Shown here piece after piece: positions 1 to 6,040 of a stretch of DNA of 6,112 nucleotides. The position numbers were made by a program, and so were the translations under genes. The notes beneath the pieces are model-generated. The model had not been told where the DNA came from, did no database searches, and saw only the letters and a program-made list of their open reading frames with translations. This stretch comes from Bacteroidota bacterium (GTDB lineage: Bacteria; Bacteroidota; Bacteroidia; Flavobacteriales; Crocinitomicaceae): positions 1 through 6,112 of the forward strand of contig JAKQEZ010000764.1 of NCBI GenBank assembly GCA_029558435.1, read 5' to 3'. Within the stretch, counting starts at the first letter, position 1. The number at the start of each line of letters is the position of its first letter.

Positions 1-37
1 CCTTTGGTTAATATCTGGTTAGTGCTTTGCATAGTCT

Positions 38-2488
38 TTAATGTTCAAATATGTCATTGTTATCTCTTTCATCTGGCGGAAGCAAATCAATCAATGAAAT
101 AACAATTGGATGTAAATCATCTGAATTTGGATTCTCTCCAATTTTTTGCAAACCTTGATTTATTAATGTTCTTGCACGGTTTCTATCTCTCCATCTGTAA
201 TTATCAAAATTTTGATTATGACTTCTGATGAAACCAATTAATTGATAAACAAGTGTTATTCCGACAAATAAACTGGTTATTTCTTCCATTAAAGCGTTTC
301 CAAGTTTTACATCTTGTTTTTTTATTACCTCTTCTAGTTGTACTTTTATATGATTAACCATTTGTGTGGTTTTTTCATTTCCAAGGTCTTTATTTGCTTT
401 TTCAAGACGATAAAATTCTTCTTTAAGTTCTGATTCCAATTTTGGCCACTCATTTTTGCTTTCAAACTCATCAATTACCTTGGCTACTTTTTGAAGTTCT
501 GAACGTGCTTCTAATCGACCTGCTTCTGTTTTTTTGTTCTCAAAAATGGTTTTAACTTTTTCTAGATCTTTTTTTACTTCTTCCTTTTTTGAGAAATCTA
601 AATCTTCTAAAATATCTTCGGTTTCATTTATTTGGTCTTCCAGCCATTCATCCGTTAATTTTGATTCATTCGTATTTACTTCAAATGGCATTTCAAAATC
701 AATATCAATGAAATTCACTTTACCTGACATTATATTTGAACGATCAATTCCAATAGTCAAATTTGCAACACTATTTTCTGCCAATAAAACGGGCAAATCA
801 TTTCCTGTGATACGAATTGTAGAAACGTGATTATTTAATACGGCTTTTGTAAATGGTTCTCCCTGATAAATTGGAATATCAATAAAATCATCCATTCCTG
901 GTCGGATTTGCTTCTTACTTTTCAAGTCGTTAAAAACGCCAGTTGCAGGTAAAGTTTTGTTTTTTTCTAATCCTACAAGAGGTTTTAATATTTTCTTTTT
1001 GGTTAGTTTGTCAATAACCTCAATACAAATTGAGTGTGGGAGTGGAGCACCACCAGCAACTGTTCCTTCTTTTATAGAAAAACTTTTTGGTTCGCATTCT
1101 AATTTATCCCCTTTTTCATTGTATAGTTGAATTGTGAAAATATTATTTTCATTTTCAACAAGTGCTAATTCTACAACTTCGCCAATATTATTAAGTTCTA
1201 CTTTTTCACTTTTGAATGCATTATCCCCACGAGAAATCTCAGCAAAAACAACTTTTTCAGCTTCTTTGGTTTTGATAGTAACAAAAGTTTCAGCACCTAC
1301 AACCATTGATTCATAATCAATATGAAGTTGAACTTTTGAGTTATCAATTTCGCCTTCAACAGGATTGTTAATTGACGAGGCATAAATTGCAGCACCTTGA
1401 GCAACTACGGTCATTGGGTCAATACTTGTGTTGGGCATTCTTATTTGCTTTTCCAACATCTCTCTTACAATTGGTGACAAAGTAGGGCCGCCAACAAGTA
1501 TTAATTCATCTAATGAACTTCCAGATAAATTATTTCTTTTTAAAAGCACTTTGCAGTAATCAATTGCTTTCTGAATAAATGGTGAGATAATTCGTTTTAA
1601 CTCATCACGTGTTAATGTAATATCAATTGTAAACTCCTCTCCATTGTCATCCTCTCCATATTCATCATAAAGTTCTGCTAGAATATTATATTCTTCTTTA
1701 AATGAAAGTTGATTTTTTGCATCTTCTGCTAGTGGCTTCCACATTTCTTTAAACGCATTCATTTGAAAGTCATCTTTTAAAATTGACTCAATTGAAAACT
1801 TGTTTGTCAGATAGGGAATAAAGATTTGTTCAACTATAGCCTCATCTAAGTTTTTCCCACCTAAAAAATTGTCACCTTCCGTATCAATTACCTTAATAAT
1901 GCCATCTTCAACTTTAACTAAGGCAGAATCAAATGTTCCGCCACCAAAATCAAATACTAACCAATAGCCATTTTTATTTGATGACTCAACCCCATAAGCT
2001 ATTGCGGCTGCATAAGGTTCTTGAACCAATTCAACGTATTCCAAACCTGCCAACTCAGCCGCTTTTTTGGTAGCATTGATTTGATTCATTTCAAATGCTG
2101 CTGGAATTGTAATAATGGCAGACTTGACCACCTCTTCTTTTACGTACGACCTCAAAGTTTTAAGAACCTCAGATGACAACTCTTCAGATGACAATTCTTT
2201 GTTATTGTCAGAGTAATACTTAATTGAATTACCCATTGTCCTCTTAAATTCAATAAAAATGTTTGTCTTAAAATTTGGGTCTTTGAATGCCTTTATTTTA
2301 TCTTTTGGTAATTGAGTATAGGCTTTATGTCCAACAAAAAAAGATTTTCCCCTATCCCAAACACAAGATGGCATAGTTTCACCTAAAACATCATTTTTAA
2401 ATATTTTTGTCTTACCATTGTCATAAACGGCTATTGCAGAGTTTGTTGTTCCAAGGTCAATGCCGAAATCAATTTTTAATCTTGTCAT
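38..2488 (-). CDS. Divergent Hsp70 (DnaK-like) chaperone with an inserted beta-rich segment
   Basis: ATP-dependent chaperone of the Hsp70 family, 816 residues against about 640 for DnaK, probably cytosolic. The nucleotide-binding domain (about 6-372) is intact: phosphate-1 loop GIDLGTTNS at 9-17, FKR at 81-83 (matching the DnaK Lys70 region), QEPYAAAIAYG at 156-166, phosphate-2 DFGGGTFD at 180-187, GDNFLGG at 205-211, adenosine motif LVGGPTLSP at 331-339 and the AQGAAIYAS helix at 363-371. In GDNFLGG, Asn207 replaces the Thr that is the autophosphorylated Thr199 of E. coli DnaK. The usual DVLLLDV-type linker is absent. About 100 beta-rich residues (378-480) precede a recognisable substrate-binding beta domain (about 482-600), where LEKNKTLPATGVF resembles the DnaK segment IAKNTTIPTKHSQVF. 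A charged helical lid (about 610-735), a hydrophobic stretch (738-754) and a basic tail with YRWRDRNRARTLI (764-776) follow. There is no EEVD end. It is the last gene of the operon, 12 bases after the GrpE-like gene. The family call is secure; the client is unknown. Confidence 0.95.
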   Translation of the reverse strand: MTRLKIDFGIDLGTTNSAIAVYDNGKTKIFKNDVLGETMPSCVWDRGKSFFVGHKAYTQLPKDKIKAFKDPNFKTNIFIEFKRTMGNSIKYYSDNNKELSSEELSSEVLKTLRSYVKEEVVKSAIITIPAAFEMNQINATKKAAELAGLEYVELVQEPYAAAIAYGVESSNKNGYWLVFDFGGGTFDSALVKVEDGIIKVIDTEGDNFLGGKNLDEAIVEQIFIPYLTNKFSIESILKDDFQMNAFKEMWKPLAEDAKNQLSFKEEYNILAELYDEYGEDDNGEEFTIDITLTRDELKRIISPFIQKAIDYCKVLLKRNNLSGSSLDELILVGGPTLSPIVREMLEKQIRMPNTSIDPMTVVAQGAAIYASSINNPVEGEIDNSKVQLHIDYESMVVGAETFVTIKTKEAEKVVFAEISRGDNAFKSEKVELNNIGEVVELALVENENNIFTIQLYNEKGDKLECEPKSFSIKEGTVAGGAPLPHSICIEVIDKLTKKKILKPLVGLEKNKTLPATGVFNDLKSKKQIRPGMDDFIDIPIYQGEPFTKAVLNNHVSTIRITGNDLPVLLAENSVANLTIGIDRSNIMSGKVNFIDIDFEMPFEVNTNESKLTDEWLEDQINETEDILEDLDFSKKEEVKKDLEKVKTIFENKKTEAGRLEARSELQKVAKVIDEFESKNEWPKLESELKEEFYRLEKANKDLGNEKTTQMVNHIKVQLEEVIKKQDVKLGNALMEEITSLFVGITLVYQLIGFIRSHNQNFDNYRWRDRNRARTLINQGLQKIGENPNSDDLHPIVISLIDLLPPDERDNNDIFEH

Positions 2489-2500
2489 TATTTTATGTTT

Positions 2501-3412
2501 TTATTCGTTAAATGCTACTGTTACTTTTGCTGCTTGAATCATTTTACCTTCAAAATTAACTTGTGGTTTAATAATTCTTTTAATGATTTGTTTTCCTGAT
2601 TCTACAGAGTCATCAAATTCCAGAGTTGCTACCATATTCATACCTGAATTGTAGTTCATTCCGATAAGTTGCGGTATTTCATAGCCGTATGCTTTAAGAT
2701 TATCAAGAATAGATTCAGAGTATTTTTTTAAGTGTTTATATCCTTTTATTTCTTTGTCCATAACTTCAAGATTCATTAGAATTCTTGTTACTTCATCAGC
2801 TACTTTTAGCACTAACGAATGGTCTTTTTCGCCACTTTCAGGTTTGTCAGTCTGAGTTTCTTTAATCTTAAGTTGTGAATTGATTATTTCTAATAACTGA
2901 GCATCTAATTTTAAACTTTCCTCTTCTAAAGATTTTTTTGTGATCCTAATTTGGCTTTCAACATCAGTTTGGCTTGAAATGATTCTCCTTCCTAACAACC
3001 AATAAACTAATCCACCAAGAATTAATGTTATAAGAGTGCCAATAATCCAGTACAATCTGTTTTTTTCAACATCTTTATCAAGTTTTGAAATGCTTTCCTT
3101 TGCATTAGATTCTGTTGTTTGAATTTTTGTTCCTAAGTCTTCTGCAATAGATGAAATATTTTCATTATTAGTTTCAATTTTCTTAGTAAGACTATCGTTT
3201 TCAAGTTTTAGTTTTTCAGTTTGTTGAAATAAATTTACCAACTGCACACTTTGTTCTCCAATTTTTGTTTTAAGATTTTCAATTTCTTTTTTTTGTTTCT
3301 CGATATTTGTCTGAATTGTTGGTATTTCCTTTAATAAGGAATTATCTGATTGGTCTTGAGCGTATACACTCGAAGACAACAAAATTGTAACTGCTATTAT
3401 TTGATTTTTCAT
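2501..3412 (-). CDS. Membrane-anchored GrpE-like nucleotide exchange factor with exported coiled coil
   Basis: 303 residues. Residues 1-18 look like a signal peptide (hydrophobic core IIAVTILLSSS, cleavage after VYA). A long Lys/Glu/Gln heptad-rich coiled coil spans about 25-118. A single membrane span (about 120-140, WIIGTLITLILGGLVYWLL) is followed by GRR, so the positive-inside rule places the N-terminal coiled coil in the periplasm and residues 141-303 in the cytosol. The C-terminus has two helices (about 200-243) and then a short beta domain (244-302). There, GYEIPQL, NYNSGMNM, DDSVESGKQII and GKMIQAAKVTVA line up by eye with the end of E. coli GrpE (GVEVIAE, DPNVHQA, DDVAPGNVL, NGRTIRAAMVTVA). 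GrpE releases ADP from DnaK, and the Hsp70 gene 12 bases downstream supplies a partner. No database comparison was possible. The alternative is an unrelated coiled-coil membrane protein with a similar beta tail. Gene and topology are secure; the GrpE assignment is good but rests on visual alignment. Confidence 0.8.
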   Translation of the reverse strand: MKNQIIAVTILLSSSVYAQDQSDNSLLKEIPTIQTNIEKQKKEIENLKTKIGEQSVQLVNLFQQTEKLKLENDSLTKKIETNNENISSIAEDLGTKIQTTESNAKESISKLDKDVEKNRLYWIIGTLITLILGGLVYWLLGRRIISSQTDVESQIRITKKSLEEESLKLDAQLLEIINSQLKIKETQTDKPESGEKDHSLVLKVADEVTRILMNLEVMDKEIKGYKHLKKYSESILDNLKAYGYEIPQLIGMNYNSGMNMVATLEFDDSVESGKQIIKRIIKPQVNFEGKMIQAAKVTVAFNE

Positions 3413-3421
3413 AAACTAAAA

Positions 3422-4912
3422 TTAATTACACGCTCTGATTAATATTATAAATAAAATAATTCCACCAACCCACTTTAACCAATCTGGAATTCCTTCTTCA
3501 TTGTGTTGTGATGTTGTTGTAGTGGTTGTAGGTCTTATCGTTGATGTTGAAGTGCTAGTTGTTGTTTGCCAGAAATTGAGATATTTAACTTTGTTTTTGT
3601 TGCTATAGCTTAATTTACTTTGCAAAAATTCCACAAGTTTTTTGTATTCATTTAGTCTAGTTGAATTTTTGGTATTTTTGATTTTTACAATATTTTTTAA
3701 AGGAATAGACTCAGTAATTAGTTGCAATACTTTATCCCAATCCAAGGAATTATTAATCATTTCATTGACTTTTGTCCAGTTAATTGACTGACCATAACCC
3801 AAAGACAATTCTTGCTTTCTAACTTGTGCTGTAATTTCAGCTTTATTCTTTTCAAAAGCATCTTTAACGAAAGAAAGAACCTCAATTGCTTGAGATAATT
3901 CTCTGTCTTTCATTTCTTCAAGTGTTGAAATGTGGTCATCTGCTTTATCTTTTGCTAATTTACCTACTGCAATAGTTTTAGCTATTTTAACAAGCTCTAT
4001 TGCTTTTTCTAAATAATCTTCAGAGCTATCGTTATCTTGACTTGCATTAAAAAAAGAAACACTACACTCCATTATTTCTTTAGCTAAATTATCAGCAATC
4101 AATTTGTATTTTAAATCATTCGCACCGAGCATTGACTTTAATTCTTCAAGATTGACTTTTGTGTCATTGTAAAGTTTTGTGCCAAATTTGTAAGCATCAA
4201 TTTTAGATTGATTTCTTTTCTTTTTAGTGCTTTCAATTGCTGTTTCTATTTTGTGAAATGGTTCTTCGGTAAACTTGTCTGCTATGAATTTACTTGTTTG
4301 GTCGTTACAATTTTCGAATAGCTTAAGAGTTTCACTATTTGAAAATTTGCCATTTAATTGATTAAGTATTGCAGTAACGAAAGATTCTAATTGTTTCTGT
4401 TTTTCAACAACATATGCTTCACCTGCTACAGAATGTGCAAAATCTTTGAAATAATTTGATTCTATAAGTTTTATCTTTGCTTCAATACCTTCTTTTATAT
4501 CTGATTTTGTAGTTCCTAAAAGTTTAAGAGTACCAATATTATTGAAACAAGATATGTTTTTGGAAGTAATTTCTTTGTCAAATGTAACTTTTTCCCATAT
4601 CTCAATAGCTTTTTCTTTGTCACCATTTATTAGATAGTTTAATGCTGTTTCGTCAAAGGAGTTTGATTTTGAAAACCAAAATAAAGAATTATCAAGCATT
4701 TCCTTTGATTGCTGAATTGCAGAAAATGCCTTTTCAATGCTATTTTGATCCTTTTCAATGTTATTCAAAAAGGGAAAGTCAAATTCAGATGATACTTGTT
4801 TGCCAACTTTAGCATACGCAGTTATTTTGCCCTTCCTCCCTTGTATTTCTCTAGCCGTAGCATTTGAAAGTATACCAACTATACGGTATGGATTCTCTTG
4901 AATTAGTTTCAT
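3422..4912 (-). CDS. Tail-anchored J-domain-like co-chaperone lacking HPD
   Basis: 496 residues, first gene of the operon, ending 9 bases before the GrpE-like start. Residues 7-80 have the outline of a J domain: NPYRIVGI at 7-14 matches the helix I pattern (compare DYYEILGV of DnaJ), NATAREIQGRKGKITAYAKVGK matches helix II, and IEKAFSAIQQSKEMLDNSLFWF matches helix III (compare FKEIKEAYEVLTDSQKR). The HPD loop that stimulates Hsp70 ATPase is missing; the corresponding stretch is VGKQVSSEFDFPFLN. The middle (about 85-440) is helical, with TPR-like patches such as LINGDKEKAIEIWEKV (94-109) and DYLEKAIELVKIAK (299-312). A Thr/Ser-rich linker (450-468) precedes a C-terminal membrane anchor (about 478-493, WLKWVGGIILFIILI), which predicts a tail-anchored protein with its bulk in the cytosol. 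It probably recruits clients or the Hsp70 to the membrane; this role is inferred. The ATG at 4912 is chosen because the J-like fold begins within ten residues of it. No Shine-Dalgarno is visible. Confidence 0.85.
   Translation of the reverse strand: MKLIQENPYRIVGILSNATAREIQGRKGKITAYAKVGKQVSSEFDFPFLNNIEKDQNSIEKAFSAIQQSKEMLDNSLFWFSKSNSFDETALNYLINGDKEKAIEIWEKVTFDKEITSKNISCFNNIGTLKLLGTTKSDIKEGIEAKIKLIESNYFKDFAHSVAGEAYVVEKQKQLESFVTAILNQLNGKFSNSETLKLFENCNDQTSKFIADKFTEEPFHKIETAIESTKKKRNQSKIDAYKFGTKLYNDTKVNLEELKSMLGANDLKYKLIADNLAKEIMECSVSFFNASQDNDSSEDYLEKAIELVKIAKTIAVGKLAKDKADDHISTLEEMKDRELSQAIEVLSFVKDAFEKNKAEITAQVRKQELSLGYGQSINWTKVNEMINNSLDWDKVLQLITESIPLKNIVKIKNTKNSTRLNEYKKLVEFLQSKLSYSNKNKVKYLNFWQTTTSTSTSTIRPTTTTTTSQHNEEGIPDWLKWVGGIILFIILIRACN
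3509..3565 (-). repeat. Thr/Ser low-complexity coding tract
   Basis: Short ACN/AGN codon tract within the J-like gene encoding residues 450-468 (two runs, TTTSTSTST and TTTTTTS, around IRP). It is probably a flexible linker between the helical body and the C-terminal membrane anchor. Triplet repetition makes it a likely site of length variation between strains; that last point is inference. Confidence 0.6.
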
Positions 4913-4948
4913 TTACAACTTAGTTTATCTTATTTAATTGGTTCTTCA

Positions 4949-5093
4949 GTGCGTTGGCAAAAAATGGCTCTTTTGCAAAACTTGGGCTGTGGGTTGGCTT
5001 GTGCGGTTTTGCAAATGTGCCATTTGTGCGGCTGGCTAAAATTGTTTTTAAAAAATGTGCGTTGGCAAAAAATAAAAATACAGAAGCGTTGGC
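4949..5093 (+). repeat. Intergenic direct-repeat cluster (GTGCGTTGGCAAAAAAT)
   Basis: The 17-base unit GTGCGTTGGCAAAAAAT occurs twice, at 4949-4965 and 5057-5073. A truncated copy of its core (GCGTTGGC) lies at 5086-5093. Between them are further echoes: TTTTGCAAA at 4971-4979 and 5007-5015, and the small inverted pair CAAATG/CATTTG at 5012-5017 and 5021-5026. The area has more G than the plus strand around it and no credible gene. It lies directly upstream of the J-like gene, so it is probably the 5' region of the chaperone operon. No clear Bacteroidota promoter (TTG and TAnnTTTG boxes) could be fixed in it. Confidence 0.65.
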
Positions 5094-5181
5094 TTTTGGG
5101 TCGGCTGTCTGATGGTTCATTTGTCCAGTCACTTTATGTTTATTTCTGTCGTTCATTCTTGCTGTGTCGTCTTTTAGGCTT

Positions 5182-5240
5182 GCAGGTAACGTATCGGGGC
5201 TAAAAAATCGTTTTAATGTTTTTTAGCCCTTGTTGTGCGT
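5182..5240 (+). repeat. Cassette junction A: hairpin boundary, attC-like
   Basis: This is the boundary between the intergenic region of the chaperone operon and the first small cassette. An 11-base perfect inverted repeat, GGGCTAAAAAA (5197-5207) and TTTTTTAGCCC (5219-5229), encloses an 11-base loop. It is flanked by GCAGGTAAC (5182-5190) on the left and GTTGTGCGT (5232-5240) on the right, the latter being the start of cassette 1. The left arm AACGTATCGGGGCTA (5188-5202) matches AACGGTTCGGGGCTA (5974-5988) of junction C at 13 of 15 positions, so the two boundaries are related. The stem could also act as a terminator, but both flanking genes point away from it, which makes that unlikely as its main role. 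Confidence 0.6.
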
Positions 5241-5726
5241 ATGTGGCGGTTAATTTAGGATGAACTTTAATTGAAAACGAAATAAAAAACAGTATTATGT
5301 CAAAAGAAAAAATCATTTGTTGGAGAGGCACGGACGGAGATGTTCAGCCTGTAAAATGTGTTTGTGATGATAAGTTTGGTTATCCGAACTATTGCAAGGA
5401 CGAAAACGGTAAAGAAGAAAAAATGTATGAGAATACACATTTTCTTAAAAAAGAAGACGCTTGGAACTCCATTGTTAGAAGTGTGAAAGCTGGTGTTTCA
5501 TTGAGTGGCTCTTGGGTAAAAAGAGTAATGGATGAACTTGAAAAAGCACAGGCTGAATCAGCGAAGTCCGTTTTGGAATATCACAAAGTCAAAGCTAATA
5601 TGGATAATCCGTTTAGTGGTGATATGTAGCCATTACGCACAACGTTTGGTGGCTTGGCGCAGTGCCGCATATCACAAACTTAATTATTAACCACTGCACT
5701 CTCAGCGGCATTGCGCTAAACCGCTG
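5233..5726 (+). mobile_element. Integron-like gene cassette 1 (110-residue protein)
   Basis: One gene between two hairpin junctions. The cassette starts inside GTTGTGCGT (5232-5240), and its gene is followed by the exact reverse complement ACGCACAAC (5635-5643). The limits given follow the integron convention of cutting between G and TT of the core site. In integrons the start of a cassette pairs with its own 3' core because both belonged to one site in the circular form, and that is what is seen here. The core departs from GTTRRRY at one position (GTTGTGC). No integrase gene is in the window. Confidence 0.55.
5297..5629 (+). CDS. Hypothetical 110-residue cassette protein with four N-terminal Cys
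   Basis: Not recognised. The only gene of cassette 1, reading in the cassette direction from ATG at 5297 to TAG at 5629, six bases before the cassette's 3' core ACGCACAAC. It is probably cytosolic: no signal peptide or membrane span is seen. Four cysteines lie in the first third (Cys8, Cys21, Cys23, Cys33; KCVC and YPNYC), which could bind a metal, though the spacing fits no family I know. The rest is charged and helical, with a predicted helix from about 75 to 100. The start is preceded by A-rich sequence without Shine-Dalgarno. No longer in-frame start is likely, because the junction lies just upstream. Sensible codon use and its placement support a real gene; the function is unknown. Confidence 0.75.
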   Translation: MSKEKIICWRGTDGDVQPVKCVCDDKFGYPNYCKDENGKEEKMYENTHFLKKEDAWNSIVRSVKAGVSLSGSWVKRVMDELEKAQAESAKSVLEYHKVKANMDNPFSGDM

Positions 5727-5734
5727 TTGGGCGC
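5635..5734 (+). repeat. Cassette junction B: attC-like imperfect hairpin
   Basis: A 100-base imperfect palindrome between the two small genes. The outer cores are ACGCACAAC (5635-5643) and GTTGGGCGC (5726-5734). The inner arms GCGCAGTGCCGC (5657-5668) and GCGGCATTGCGC (5705-5716) pair over 12 bases with one G-T wobble. Between core and inner stem, the left GGTGGCTT and right AAACCGCT sides pair imperfectly with unpaired extra bases, the kind of asymmetry that directs strand choice in attC sites. The right core GTTGGGC fits the integron consensus GTTRRRY; the left core has one mismatch. The loop (5669-5704) is AT-rich. Confidence 0.6.
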
Positions 5735-5752
5735 AGTTAATTTTCAAACAAA

Positions 5753-5965
5753 ATGGATAACAAAGAACAAGAATTACAAGAGATTGCAGAAAGATTAATG
5801 CAAAGCGAAAATTTAGCAGCAAGTGTAGAAATACTCCGTGAGTTTGCAGAAAAATGTTGGCAGGAAGGTGCTTGTGAAGCGCAGAACGATGCCGCTAAAT
5901 ACATTAATGAGCATACGGTAAATTATCGTGATATTCCGAATGTTCTGTTTACGGGTCTGCGTTAA
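5753..5965 (+). CDS. Hypothetical 70-residue cassette protein
   Basis: Not recognised. Small acidic protein, ATG at 5753 to TAA at 5963-5965, the only gene of cassette 2. It starts 18 bases after the left core GTTGGGCGC and stops two bases before the right core GCGCCCAAC, so it fills the cassette almost exactly. The first two thirds look helical (QELQEIAERLMQ, then VEILREFAEKCWQEG); Cys35 and Cys40 are its only cysteines. There is no signal peptide or membrane span. An opposite-strand frame overlaps it but runs through the junction and is not credible. Placement strongly supports a real gene; the function is unknown. Confidence 0.7.
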   Translation: MDNKEQELQEIAERLMQSENLAASVEILREFAEKCWQEGACEAQNDAAKYINEHTVNYRDIPNVLFTGLR

Positions 5966-5967
5966 TT

Positions 5968-6000
5968 GCGCCCAACGGTTCGGGGCTATACGTAGTGCGG
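5968..6000 (+). repeat. Cassette junction C: left arm of an attC-like site
   Basis: GCGCCCAAC (5968-5976) is the exact reverse complement of GTTGGGCGC (5726-5734), so it closes cassette 2, and GCCCAAC fits the integron RYYYAAC core perfectly. It is followed by GGTTCGGGGCTATACG, which resembles the left arm of junction A. The matching right arm and the next cassette start are not seen before the window ends, so either the site extends past 6112 or it has been interrupted. Confidence 0.55.
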
Positions 6001-6040
6001 GATTTAAAGGCACTTCACTTTCGGTCTGGCACGAACGGTA

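Noticed and set aside
1..37. Possible cassette boundary or terminator after the Hsp70 stop codon
   Set aside because: The 37 bases contain no inverted repeat of useful length and no match to GTTACCTGC.
534..830. Plus-strand frames opposite the Hsp70 gene (also 1134-1316)
   Set aside because: Antisense shadows of a well-supported gene; Ser/Phe-rich translations typical of the complement of Lys/Glu codons.
4920..5156. Minus-strand open frame of 78 codons just upstream of the J-like gene
   Set aside because: Its sequence is a translation of the direct-repeat block, with Lys/Asn/Pro/His-rich composition and repeated FFANA segments. It has no domain-like pattern.
4949..5203. Plus-strand open frame of 84 codons across the same repeat block
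   Set aside because: It begins inside a repeat copy (GTG region), ends inside junction A and is rich in Cys, Trp and Leu as expected of translated repeat DNA. Nothing supports expression.
5197..5229. Hairpin with T-run read as a rho-independent terminator
   Set aside because: The genes on both sides are transcribed away from it, and the T-run is part of the stem rather than following it. A cassette boundary explains it better.
5240..5296. Bacteroidota-type promoter (TTG and TAnnTTTG) before the 110-residue gene
   Set aside because: TAATTTAG near 5251 resembles a -7 box but has a mismatch and no TTG at the expected distance that stands out. Likewise TAAGTTG just before the J-like gene sits too close to the start codon.
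5813..6013. Minus-strand frame opposite cassette 2 (also 5613-5822 across junction B)
   Set aside because: Both run through cassette junctions and overlap the better-placed plus-strand genes.
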